Source: DASXAQ01 sp036406615 (GTDB taxonomy: Bacteria; Actinomycetota; UBA4738). From it: a stretch of DNA of 36,278 nucleotides. The DNA lies in assembly GCA_036406615.1 (NCBI GenBank), contig DASXAQ010000107.1:1-36278 (forward strand), in the 5' to 3' direction. The notes beneath the pieces were generated by a model. The model was not told the origin of the DNA and did no database searches. It worked only from the letters and a program-made list of their open reading frames with translations. Each line of letters starts with the position of its first letter. The first letter of the stretch is position 1. The position numbers and the translations under genes were made by a program. Shown in pieces: positions 1 through 7,507 of the stretch.

Positions 1-61
1 GGCCGGCGCGGCGCGGCCGGATCCCCGGCCGCGCGACGGGAAGGAGCGGGAGCGCGAATGA
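1..61 (+). CDS. C-terminal tail of an upstream gene (mraZ expected by position), partial
   Basis: An open frame enters from the left edge (first full codon at base 2) and ends at TGA 59-61. Only about 19 residues are visible, a charged tail rich in Arg, Glu and Pro, so the product cannot be recognised. The stop overlaps the ATG of the next gene as ATGA, the same coupling used by most junctions in this cluster, which is the main reason to believe the frame is real. In dcw clusters the gene before rsmH is usually mraZ; that identity is inferred from position only. Confidence 0.5.
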   Translation, partial: AGAARPDPRPRDGKERERE

Positions 62-174
62 AGCGGTCGTTGCTGCGGGAGTTCGTCCAGAGCCTGTACC
101 TGATCGGCCTGATGGGCGTGACCATCGTCGCGTGGCTGGCCCTTGGGCTGCTGGCCATCCGCTTCCTTGGGTAG
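58..174 (+). CDS. 38-residue single-pass membrane protein between upstream dcw gene and rsmH
   Basis: A short open frame begins at ATG 58, eleven bases after an AAGGAG ribosome site at 41-46, and stops at TAG 172-174. The predicted protein starts M-K-R-S, has a short basic/amphipathic stretch, then one hydrophobic segment of about 23 residues (roughly residues 13-36, including IGLMGVTIVAWLALGLLAI). It overlaps the upstream gene by ATGA and the rsmH start by eight bases, so it sits in the coupled translation chain of the operon. I do not recognise a family. Its place suggests a small divisome or membrane accessory protein, but that is inference. Confidence 0.6.
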   Translation: MKRSLLREFVQSLYLIGLMGVTIVAWLALGLLAIRFLG

Positions 175-1066
175 CGCGCCCACCGACCCGGTTCCTCACC
201 GCCCCGTCCTCGCGCAGGAGGTGGTGGCCCTGATGTCGGGCCGGCGCCTGGTGATCGACGCCACGCTCGGCGCCGGCGGCCACGCCGAGGCCATGCTGGA
301 GGCGGGGGTCGAATCCGTCCTGGGCGTCGACCGAGACCCGGCCGCGCTGTCGCTCGCCGCGACGCGGCTGTCGCGCTTCGGCCGCCGCCTGCGCACCGTT
401 GAGTCCCGGTTCTCGACGCTGGCGGAGGCCGCCGCCCGCGCCGGCGTCCGCGCCGCCGACGGGATCCTGTACGACCTCGGCGTCTCCTCGATGCAGCTGG
501 ACGACGCCGAACGCGGCTTCGGCTACCGCGCCGACGGCCCGCTGGACATGCGCATGGGGCCCGGCGAGGGAGGCGGACTGACCGCCGAACGGGTCGTCAA
601 CGAGTACCCGCAGGACGAACTCGCGCGGATCATCTTCGAGTACGGCGGCGAACGCCAGTCGCGGCGGATCGCGGCCGCCATCGTGCGCGCCCGCGGACGC
701 GAGCCCATCCGATCCACCGACCGGCTCGCCGGCATCGTGGCCGGAGCCGTCGGCCGCCGGCCCGGCCGCGCGCACCCGGCCCGGCGAACGTTCCAGGCCA
801 TCCGCATCGAGGTCAACGGGGAGCTCGAGGAGCTCGCCGCCTCCCTTCCTCAGGCGGCGGGACTCCTCGAGCCCGGAGGCCGCATGGCCGTCATCTCGTA
901 CCACTCGCTGGAGGACCGCACCGTCAAGCGGTTCCTTCGCGACGAGGCTTCCCTGGCACCCCTCACCCCCAAGCCGATCCGGCCGTCGGAGGCCGAGACG
1001 GCGAGCAATCCGCGAGCGCGAAGCGCCAGGCTGCGCGCCGCGGAACGAATCCCGGAGGCCGCATGA
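167..1066 (+). CDS. rsmH: 16S rRNA (cytosine-1402-N4)-methyltransferase RsmH
   Basis: RsmH (MraW) uses SAM to methylate N4 of C1402 in the decoding site of 16S rRNA. The 299-residue product carries the family signature in order: HRPVL near the N-terminus, the SAM-binding DATLGAGGHAEAML, the acidic VLGVDRDP, DLGVSSMQLDDAERGF followed by DGPLDMRM, RRTFQAIRIEVNGEL and SYHSLEDR near the C-terminus. The TTG at 167 is preferred because it gives a normal length and overlaps the preceding small gene's stop by eight bases; a TTG at 143 would add eight residues inside that gene. No clear ribosome site precedes 167, consistent with re-initiation. It is the usual first large gene of actinobacterial dcw clusters. 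Confidence 0.95.
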   Translation: MGSAPTDPVPHRPVLAQEVVALMSGRRLVIDATLGAGGHAEAMLEAGVESVLGVDRDPAALSLAATRLSRFGRRLRTVESRFSTLAEAAARAGVRAADGILYDLGVSSMQLDDAERGFGYRADGPLDMRMGPGEGGGLTAERVVNEYPQDELARIIFEYGGERQSRRIAAAIVRARGREPIRSTDRLAGIVAGAVGRRPGRAHPARRTFQAIRIEVNGELEELAASLPQAAGLLEPGGRMAVISYHSLEDRTVKRFLRDEASLAPLTPKPIRPSEAETASNPRARSARLRAAERIPEAA

Positions 1067-1530
1067 GCCGCGCCGCCGCCACAGCCGCGCCCCCCACCCC
1101 TCGGCGGCGGCCGGCTCCGGCCCGGGATCCGCAGACCGCGGCACGCCCAACGGCGGCCCCAACAGCGCGCCAGACGGCGCGACGGGCCACGAGGCGCGGA
1201 CCGTTCTTCGTCGTGGCCGCGCTGGTGGTGGGCACGCTCGCGGCCGCCATCGTGAGCCTGCAGGCGATCGTGTCGCAGACCTCCTTTCACATGCAGGCTC
1301 TGGAGCAGCAGACGCAGCAGCTCGAACAGCGCTACGGGCAGCTGAAGCTCACCGTCGCGCAGCTGTCGTCGCCCGAGCGGGTTGCCGCCGCGGCGTCACG
1401 GATGGGGCTTCGCCTGCCCACCGACGTGCACACGATCACGATCCCCGGGCTCGGGGCAGCGGCCGGCAGCCGCCACGGCCGCGGCGCCACCTCCTTCGCG
1501 CTGAAGAGCATCCTCGGAGAGCATCCGTGA
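1063..1530 (+). CDS. ftsL: Cell division protein FtsL-like
   Basis: The 155-residue product has the layout of FtsL/DivIC-type bitopic division proteins: a basic, Pro/Ala-rich cytoplasmic tail (1-46), one membrane helix (about 47-66), a Gln-rich coiled coil (about 71-103), then the short extracellular motif with S-P-E-R and A-A-A-S-R-M-G-L typical of FtsL. Such proteins bridge FtsQ and the FtsW/FtsI septal synthase. ATG 1063 overlaps the rsmH stop as ATGA and follows GGAGG at 1054-1058. FtsL sequences are poorly conserved, so the name rests on topology and its place between rsmH and ftsI. Confidence 0.8.
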   Translation: MSRAAATAAPPTPRRRPAPARDPQTAARPTAAPTARQTARRATRRGPFFVVAALVVGTLAAAIVSLQAIVSQTSFHMQALEQQTQQLEQRYGQLKLTVAQLSSPERVAAAASRMGLRLPTDVHTITIPGLGAAAGSRHGRGATSFALKSILGEHP

Positions 1531-3347
1531 CGCGTCGCCGTCGCGGGCGCCGCCTGACGGTGGCGCGCCCTCCCGCGGCACGGGCCTCGTCGGTTCGCCG
1601 GCGCGCGCCGGCGCCGCCCACGCGACCGCCGGTTGAGCGTCTGGTCGCGCTGCTCGCGATCGTCGCGCTCGCCTTCACCGGGATCCTCGCCCGGCTGATC
1701 GTCATCCAGGTCGGCGACGCGTCGGCCCTGTCGTCGATGGCCGTGGACCAGCGCGCGCGGGACCTGACGATCACGGCGGCACGCGGCACGATCTTCGATC
1801 GCAGCGGGCGGGAGCTCGCGATGTCGCTGCCGGCGCGCGACGTCTACGCCGATCCGCAGCTGGTGACCGATCCCGTCGACGAGGCGCAGCGGATCGCCCG
1901 GGCGCTGCACCTCAAGCGGGCGGCCGTGCGCGGCCTGCTGGAGGACCGAACGGACGGCACCGGCCGGCCGTTGCACTTCGTGTACCTGGAACGCGGCGTC
2001 GATCTGGACACCGCCGATGCGCTTGCCGGCCAGCATCTTCCGGGGATCGGGTTCCTGGACGGAACCCGCCGGTACTACCCGGCCGGTTCGCTGGCGCCCC
2101 AGGTCCTGGGGTTCGTCGGGGTGGACGGCACCGGCATCGACGGCCTGGAGTACCGGTACCAGAACCTGCTGGCGGGCACGCCCGGCCACGAGGTGGTACA
2201 GGAGGACCCGAGCGGAACGCTGATTCCTCAAGCCGGCGCGACGTCCACGCCGCCGGTGCCCGGCGACGATCTCATGCTCACGATCGACCGCGACATCCAG
2301 TACCGGGCGCAGCAGTCGCTGGCGGCGGCGGTGCGCCGAAACGGGGCCACCGGCGGCAGCGTGATCGTGATGAACCCGCACACCGGCGAGATCCTGGCGA
2401 TGGCCACGTACCCCTGGTTCGATCCGAACCAGTTCGCCGAGGCCAGCCCGGACGTGATCCGCAACCGGCCGGTGACCGACGTCTACGAGCCCGGCTCGGT
2501 CAACAAGGTCATCACGGCCGCCGCCGCGCTTCAGGAACACGCCGTCGGCATCAACGAACGCTTCAGCGTTCCCGATCAGATGCGGCTGTACGACGCGACG
2601 TTCCACGACGCCGAAACCCACCCCACCGAGCAGATGACGCTGGCCGACATCCTGGCGTACTCGAGCAACATCGGGGCGATCAAGGTGGCCGAGCAGATCG
2701 GCAAGAACCGTTTCGCGAAGTACCTGAGGGCGTTCGGGTTCGGCAGGCCGACCGGCGTGGGGTTCCCCGGCGAGGCGTCCGGCATCCTGCTGCCGGTCGA
2801 CAAGTGGTCGGGGACGACGCTGCCGACCGTCTCGTTCGGGCAGGGCATCGCCGTCACGCCGCTGCAGATGGCAGCCGTGTATTCCACCATCGCCAACGGC
2901 GGCGTGTGGGTGCAGCCGCGCCTGGTCCGCGGCACGATCGGGCCGAGCGGCAAGTTCCAGCCCGCCCCGCCGCCCGACACGCGGCGCGTCGTCTCCGAGC
3001 AGACCGCGCACACGATCGTTGACATGCTGTCGTACGCCGTCGACGTCGGCACGGGGCAGGAGGCGCAGATCCCGGGGTACTGGGTCGCGGGCAAGACCGG
3101 GACGGCCCGCATCCCGAGCCCGACCGGCGGCTACCTGAAGAAGTACGTGGCGTCGTTCATCGGCTTGACCCCCGCCTCCAACCCCCAGTTGGTCGTGGCC
3201 GCGGTCATCGACCAGCCCTCGACGATCTTCGGGGGCGTCGCGGCCGCCCCACTGTTCCAAGACGTGGCTCGGTTCGCCCTGGCTCGGCTTCGGGTTGCCC
3301 CCGCGGCGAAGCCACCCATCCCCCCTCACGCCGTGCGCACGGGCTAG
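1527..3347 (+). CDS. ftsI: Peptidoglycan D,D-transpeptidase FtsI (PBP3, class B)
   Basis: A 606-residue class B penicillin-binding protein that cross-links septal peptidoglycan as the partner of FtsW. It has a basic cytoplasmic tail, one membrane anchor (about 38-60), a pedestal/dimerisation domain starting at A-A-R-G-T-I-F-D-R (about 84-92), and a transpeptidase domain with SxxK at S324-K327 (EPGSVNKV), SxN at S379-N381 and KTG at 523-525. The start is GTG 1527, which overlaps the ftsL stop as GTGA after GGAGA at 1516-1520. No PASTA repeats follow the catalytic domain. It is the last gene before the break in coupling at 3348-3441. Confidence 0.95.
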   Translation: MTRRRRGRRLTVARPPAARASSVRRRAPAPPTRPPVERLVALLAIVALAFTGILARLIVIQVGDASALSSMAVDQRARDLTITAARGTIFDRSGRELAMSLPARDVYADPQLVTDPVDEAQRIARALHLKRAAVRGLLEDRTDGTGRPLHFVYLERGVDLDTADALAGQHLPGIGFLDGTRRYYPAGSLAPQVLGFVGVDGTGIDGLEYRYQNLLAGTPGHEVVQEDPSGTLIPQAGATSTPPVPGDDLMLTIDRDIQYRAQQSLAAAVRRNGATGGSVIVMNPHTGEILAMATYPWFDPNQFAEASPDVIRNRPVTDVYEPGSVNKVITAAAALQEHAVGINERFSVPDQMRLYDATFHDAETHPTEQMTLADILAYSSNIGAIKVAEQIGKNRFAKYLRAFGFGRPTGVGFPGEASGILLPVDKWSGTTLPTVSFGQGIAVTPLQMAAVYSTIANGGVWVQPRLVRGTIGPSGKFQPAPPPDTRRVVSEQTAHTIVDMLSYAVDVGTGQEAQIPGYWVAGKTGTARIPSPTGGYLKKYVASFIGLTPASNPQLVVAAVIDQPSTIFGGVAAAPLFQDVARFALARLRVAPAAKPPIPPHAVRTG

Positions 3348-3361
3348 GGTGAACCGGGCCA

Positions 3362-3370
3362 TGCTAGAAT
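3362..3370 (+). promoter_or_regulatory. Extended -10-like element between ftsI and murE
   Basis: TGCTAGAAT matches an extended -10 box (TGN followed by TANNNT). No convincing -35 lies 17-18 bases upstream. A transcript would start near 3377, just before the hairpin at 3382-3411. A related TGCTAGCGT lies in the dksA-like promoter at 23146-23154. Confidence 0.35.
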
Positions 3371-3381
3371 CGCCGCAGGTC

Positions 3382-3414
3382 AGGGCCCCCGACGAGCCGT
3401 CTGGGGGCCCTTTT
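3382..3414 (+). terminator. Terminator/attenuator-like hairpin between ftsI and murE
   Basis: Arms AGGGCCCCCGAC (3382-3393) and GTC-T-GGGGGCCCT (3399-3411) pair perfectly apart from one bulged T, closing a five-base loop, and TTTT follows at 3411-3414. This is the architecture of an intrinsic terminator with a short U-run. Codons across 3361-3441 read in the murE frame are atypical for this genome (CTA, AGG, TCT, CCT, TTT), so the segment looks non-coding. Confidence 0.6.
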
Positions 3415-3441
3415 CCGAGCCGAGTCGAGTCCATCCGCCCA

Positions 3442-4947
3442 GTGCCGGAACCCTTCCGTACGCCACTCGTCGCGGGCGTCGCCCTCGGCGACATCGCGCG
3501 CGCGCTCGCCGGCGCACAGGCGCGCCCCGGCGGGGCGACGCCCGGCGTCGCCGGCGGCTGGGAGGCGATCCGGATCACGGACGTCGCCTACCGGTCCGGC
3601 GATGCCGAGGCCGGGTCGCTGTTCTGCTGCGTGCCGGGCGATCGCGTCGACGGGCACGACTTCGCCGGCGCCGCGATCGCCAACGGCGCGGCCGCGCTGA
3701 TGGTGCAGCGGTGGCTCGACGTGCCCGCGCCGCAGATCCTGGTGCCGTGGGTGCGCGGCGCGATGGGCCCGGCCGCCGCGGTCGTGTTCGGGGCGCCGTC
3801 GCGCCGGATGCGGTTGGTCGGCGTCACCGGCACCAACGGCAAGACGACGACCACGTTCATCCTGGAGTCGATCTTCCGCGCCGCCGGGCTCGTTCCCGGC
3901 GTCATCGGCACCACCGGCGTACGGATCGACGGCCGCTCGGTGAAGTTCGACCGCACGACGCCGGAGGCCCCTGACGTGCAACGGCTGCTGCGGGGCATGG
4001 TGGATGCAGGCGTGAACGCGGCGGCGATGGAGGTGTCGTCCCACGGGCTGCACCAGCACCGCGTCGACGGCACCGAGTACGCGTTCGCCGTGTTCACGAA
4101 CCTGTCGCAGGATCACCTGGACTACCACGCGGACATGCAGGAGTACTTCGAAGCGAAGGCTCGCCTGTTCACACCGGAGCTGACCAGGGCCGGCGCGGCG
4201 AACGTGGACACGGAGGAGGGCCGGCGGCTCGTCGCCGCAGCCGCGATTCCGATGACGGGGTTCGCGATCGAACGCGACGCCGACGTGCGCGCCGAGGAGG
4301 TGTCGGTGTCGGCCGGCGGGTGCACGTTCCGTGTCGACGGACGCCGGTTCTCGTCGCCGCTGCGTGGAGCGTTCAACGTCATGAACTGTCTCGGCGCCCT
4401 GGTCGCCGCGCGAGCCGTCGGCATCGACGACGACGCCGCCGTGGAGGGCATCGCGGCGTTGCCGGGCGTGCCCGGGCGGCTCGAGCCGGTTCCGTCGGGC
4501 GCACCCTTCGAGGTGCTCGTCGACTACGCGCACACGCCCGACAGCCTGGACAACGTGCTGCGGGCCGCGCGCGGGCTCTGCGAAGGGCGCCTGATCGTCG
4601 TGTTTGGGTGCGGCGGCGACCGGGACCGGGCGAAGCGGCCGCTGATGGGCGCGGCCGCGACGCGGCTGGCGGACCTGTCGATCATCACCAGCGACAATCC
4701 CCGGTCCGAGTCGCCCGAGGCGATCGTGAAGGAGATCGAACGCGGCGCCGAAGGCGGCGGCTACGCGATCGAGGTCGACCGGCGGGCCGCGATCCGGATG
4801 GCGCTCGAGGAGGCCGGTCCCGGCGACGTCGTCGTGATCGCCGGCAAGGGCCACGAGACCGGCCAGGAGTTCGCCGACCGCACGATCGTGTTCGACGATC
4901 GCGTCGTCGCGGCCGAGGAGCTCGCCGCCATGGGGATGCAGCCGTGA
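3442..4947 (+). CDS. murE: UDP-MurNAc-L-Ala-D-Glu:meso-DAP ligase MurE
   Basis: MurE adds the third stem residue to the UDP-MurNAc dipeptide using ATP in the cytoplasm. The 501-residue product shows the P-loop TGTNGKTT (129-136), the central-domain motif E-V-S-S-H-G-L, N-L-S-Q-D-H-L-D-Y-H, the G-A-F-N-V-M-N helix and, in the C-terminal domain, D-Y-A-H-T-P-D-S and DNPRSESP. The D-N-P-R motif is the accepted marker for meso-diaminopimelate. GTG 3442 is chosen because it gives the usual length and lies after the hairpin; it has no clear ribosome site. ATG 3361, preceded by a GGTGA-like site, would add 27 residues encoded by poor codons across the hairpin and is the alternative start. Confidence 0.93.
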   Translation: MPEPFRTPLVAGVALGDIARALAGAQARPGGATPGVAGGWEAIRITDVAYRSGDAEAGSLFCCVPGDRVDGHDFAGAAIANGAAALMVQRWLDVPAPQILVPWVRGAMGPAAAVVFGAPSRRMRLVGVTGTNGKTTTTFILESIFRAAGLVPGVIGTTGVRIDGRSVKFDRTTPEAPDVQRLLRGMVDAGVNAAAMEVSSHGLHQHRVDGTEYAFAVFTNLSQDHLDYHADMQEYFEAKARLFTPELTRAGAANVDTEEGRRLVAAAAIPMTGFAIERDADVRAEEVSVSAGGCTFRVDGRRFSSPLRGAFNVMNCLGALVAARAVGIDDDAAVEGIAALPGVPGRLEPVPSGAPFEVLVDYAHTPDSLDNVLRAARGLCEGRLIVVFGCGGDRDRAKRPLMGAAATRLADLSIITSDNPRSESPEAIVKEIERGAEGGGYAIEVDRRAAIRMALEEAGPGDVVVIAGKGHETGQEFADRTIVFDDRVVAAEELAAMGMQP

Positions 4948-6437
4948 GGCCGCGGGCGCTCCCCGAAGTTGCGGCGGCCGTCGAGGGCCGGATCGTGACC
5001 GATGCCGACGCGCATGCGAGCGCGGCCGGCCGCGTCTCCGTGCGCGGCGTGACGATCGACAGCCGGCGGGTGGAACCGGGCGAGCTGTTCGTGGCGCTGC
5101 CCGGCAACCACACCGACGGGCACGCGTTCGTCGCCGCCGCGGCCGAGGCGGGCGCGGCGGCCGCGATCGTCGCGCGCGGACGGGCCGTGCAGGCGGCGGA
5201 TGGCGCCCACCGGCTCCCCCTGATCGAGGTGGAGGACCCCGCACGCGCGTTGATGGCGCTGGCGGCCGACGAACGAAGCGGGCTGCCCGCCACCGTTATC
5301 GGCATCACGGGATCCACCGGCAAGACGTGCACCAAGGACTTCACCGCCGCGGTCCTGGCCACGCGCCTTCGCGTCGTGGCCAGCCCCGCGTCGTTCAACA
5401 ACGAGATCGGGCTGCCGCTGACCGTGCTCTCGGCCGGCCCCGACACGGAGGTCATCGTGTGCGAGATGGGTGCGCGCGGCGCCGGGCACATCCGGGCCCT
5501 GTGCGAGGTCGCCCGGCCGTCCGTCGGCGTGGTGACGAACGTCGGCGTGGCGCACCTGGGGCTGTTCGGCTCGCGCGAAGCCATCGCCGACGCGAAGGCG
5601 GAGCTCGTCGAAGCCCTTCCCGCGGACGGGGTCGCCGTCCTGTTCGCCGACGACGCGGTCGTGGCCGGCTTCGCCGGACGCACGCCGGCGCGAACGATCG
5701 CGTTCGGGCTGGGCCCCGATGCGCAGGTTCGCGCGGAACGCGTGGAGCTCGACCCCGTCGACGGCCGTGCGTCGTTCGCGCTCACGACCCCGGACGGCCG
5801 GGCGGACGTGCGGCTGCCCGTTGCCGGCGCGCACATGGTTCCGGACGCGCTGGCCGCGGCCGCCGTCGGCGTCGCGATCGGCGTGAACGTCGCCGACGCC
5901 GCCGCCGGGCTCGAGGGCGCGGAGCTGTCCGGAGGGCGCATGGACGCGTTCGTCTCGGCGGACGGCGCGCGCGTGATCGACGATGCGTACAACGCGAACC
6001 CCGCTTCGGTGGAGGCGGCGCTGCTCGCCGCGCGGCACATCGCGGGCGTTGGCCGTGCGGTCGCGGTCCTGGGCGAGATGGCCGAGCTCGGCCCGACGTC
6101 GGACGCCGAACACGAGCGCGTGGGCGAGCGGGTCGCGGCCCTGGGCTTCGACGAGCTGGTGGTCGTCGGCCCGCAGGCGGCGGCGATCGGCGACGGCGCC
6201 CGCCGGGCGGGCATGACGCAGGACCGGGTGCACGCGTGCGCGGACGTCGACGCGGCCGCCGCCGTCCTTCGCGAGGTCGCCCGCCCGGACGACGTGATCC
6301 TGATCAAGGCGTCGCGCGTGGCCCGGCTGGACCGGCTGGCCCACTCGCTTCGCGCGCCGTCATCTCGGGCGCGTGCATCGGGCGGGTCGTCCAACGGCGC
6401 GCCGTCGCCCGCGGCGCACGGGAGCGCCGCCCGATGA
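4944..6437 (+). CDS. murF: UDP-MurNAc-tripeptide:D-Ala-D-Ala ligase MurF
   Basis: MurF completes UDP-MurNAc-pentapeptide. The 497-residue product has the N-terminal substrate domain (DSRRVEPGELFVALPG, about 39-54), the P-loop GITGSTGKT (120-128), SFNNEIGLPLT, the G-A-R-G-A-G-H-I motif, TNVGVAHLGLFGS, and a C-terminal domain with NPASVEAAL and L-G-E-M-A-E-L-G. Two family positions look altered: the usual H-N-x-x-N helix reads AHMVPDALAA and the late K-G-S-R reads K-A-S-R. About 30 Ser/Ala/Arg-rich residues end the protein. GTG 4944 overlaps the murE stop as GTGA. Confidence 0.95.
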   Translation: MRPRALPEVAAAVEGRIVTDADAHASAAGRVSVRGVTIDSRRVEPGELFVALPGNHTDGHAFVAAAAEAGAAAAIVARGRAVQAADGAHRLPLIEVEDPARALMALAADERSGLPATVIGITGSTGKTCTKDFTAAVLATRLRVVASPASFNNEIGLPLTVLSAGPDTEVIVCEMGARGAGHIRALCEVARPSVGVVTNVGVAHLGLFGSREAIADAKAELVEALPADGVAVLFADDAVVAGFAGRTPARTIAFGLGPDAQVRAERVELDPVDGRASFALTTPDGRADVRLPVAGAHMVPDALAAAAVGVAIGVNVADAAAGLEGAELSGGRMDAFVSADGARVIDDAYNANPASVEAALLAARHIAGVGRAVAVLGEMAELGPTSDAEHERVGERVAALGFDELVVVGPQAAAIGDGARRAGMTQDRVHACADVDAAAAVLREVARPDDVILIKASRVARLDRLAHSLRAPSSRARASGGSSNGAPSPAAHGSAAR

Positions 6438-7507
6438 CGTCGGTTCTCATCGCCGCCGGGATCGGCTTCTTCATCGCGCTGCTCGCGACCCCGCTGGCGA
6501 TCCGCCTGTTCCGGCTCTGGGGCTGGGGCCAGCGGATCCGCGAGGACGGCCCGCGGGGCCACCTGGAGAAGATGGGCACGCCGACGATGGGCGGGCTCGT
6601 GATCCTGCTGGGGATGGTCGTGGCGTACCTCGCGGGACACGTCGTGCTCGCGTCGGGGCGGCTCGTCACCGTCCACATGACGGCGGCCGGGCTCGGGGTG
6701 CTGGGGCTCGGTGTGGCGCTTGGCGCCGTCGGGGCCGTCGACGACCTCATCAAGATCGTGCGCAAGCGCTCGCTCGGGCTCGGCAAGGCGGCGAAGTTCG
6801 GCCTTCAGGCCGCGGTCGCCATCCCGTTCGCCTACCTGGCCCTGCACGCCGCGAACATCGCGCCGAACCTGTCGTTCGTCCGCGAGACGAGCCTGTATCT
6901 GGGACTGTTCTTCTACCCCTGGGTGCTGCTGATCGTCGCGGCGTCGGCCAACGGGGTGAACCTTACGGACGGGCTGGACGGGCTGGCGTCGGGCTCGTCG
7001 GCGCTGGTGCTCGCCGCCTTCGTCGTGATCGCGTTCTGGCAGACCCGTCACACGTGCTCGCTGGGGCTGCCGTCCGCGTTCTGCTACCCGCTGAACGGCG
7101 AGCAGACGCTGGACGTGGCGATCGTCGCGGCGGCGGGGCTCGGGTCCGTGGCGGGATTCCTGTGGTGGAACGCGGCGCCGGCCGGGATCTTCATGGGCGA
7201 CACCGGCGCGCTCGCCATCGGGGGCGTCCTGGCCGGCCTGGCGATCATGACGGAGACGCAACTGCTCCTGCTGATCCTCGGCGGGCTCTACGTCCTGGAG
7301 ACCACGTCGGTGATCATCCAGGTCGTCGCGTTTCGCAGCACCGGGCGGCGGGTGTTCCGGATGGCGCCGGTGCACCACCATTTCGAACTCGGCGGCTGGC
7401 CGGAGTTCACCGTCATCGTCCGGTTCTGGATCGTGGCCGGCCTGTGCGTCGCGCTCGGCCTCGGCCTGTTCTACGCGGACTTCCTGGCCCGCGGAGGGAC
7501 GGGATGA
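6434..7507 (+). CDS. mraY: Phospho-MurNAc-pentapeptide transferase MraY
   Basis: MraY transfers phospho-MurNAc-pentapeptide to undecaprenyl phosphate, making lipid I on the inner face of the membrane. The 357-residue polytopic product has about ten hydrophobic segments and the family motifs GTPTMGGLVIL (near 48-58), the acidic G-A-V-D-D-L-I-K, NLTDGLDGLASG, FMGDTGALAIGG and APVHHHFELGG. These carry the catalytic aspartates and the histidine cluster. ATG 6434 overlaps the murF stop as ATGA, and its own stop overlaps murD in the same way. Confidence 0.97.
   Translation: MTSVLIAAGIGFFIALLATPLAIRLFRLWGWGQRIREDGPRGHLEKMGTPTMGGLVILLGMVVAYLAGHVVLASGRLVTVHMTAAGLGVLGLGVALGAVGAVDDLIKIVRKRSLGLGKAAKFGLQAAVAIPFAYLALHAANIAPNLSFVRETSLYLGLFFYPWVLLIVAASANGVNLTDGLDGLASGSSALVLAAFVVIAFWQTRHTCSLGLPSAFCYPLNGEQTLDVAIVAAAGLGSVAGFLWWNAAPAGIFMGDTGALAIGGVLAGLAIMTETQLLLLILGGLYVLETTSVIIQVVAFRSTGRRVFRMAPVHHHFELGGWPEFTVIVRFWIVAGLCVALGLGLFYADFLARGGTG

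Noticed and set aside
3345..3363. TAGGGT at 3345-3350 as a leaderless promoter for ATG 3361
   Set aside because: The spacing is ten bases, not six, and codons after ATG 3361 are atypical through the hairpin.
1332..3578. 748-codon minus-strand open frame opposite ftsL and ftsI
   Set aside because: It is the antisense shadow of high-GC coding sequence; product is Arg/Gly/Ala-rich with no motifs, and the plus-strand genes are certain.
4685..7381. 898-codon minus-strand open frame opposite murE, murF and mraY
   Set aside because: Low-complexity shadow translation; all three overlapped genes have clear catalytic motifs.
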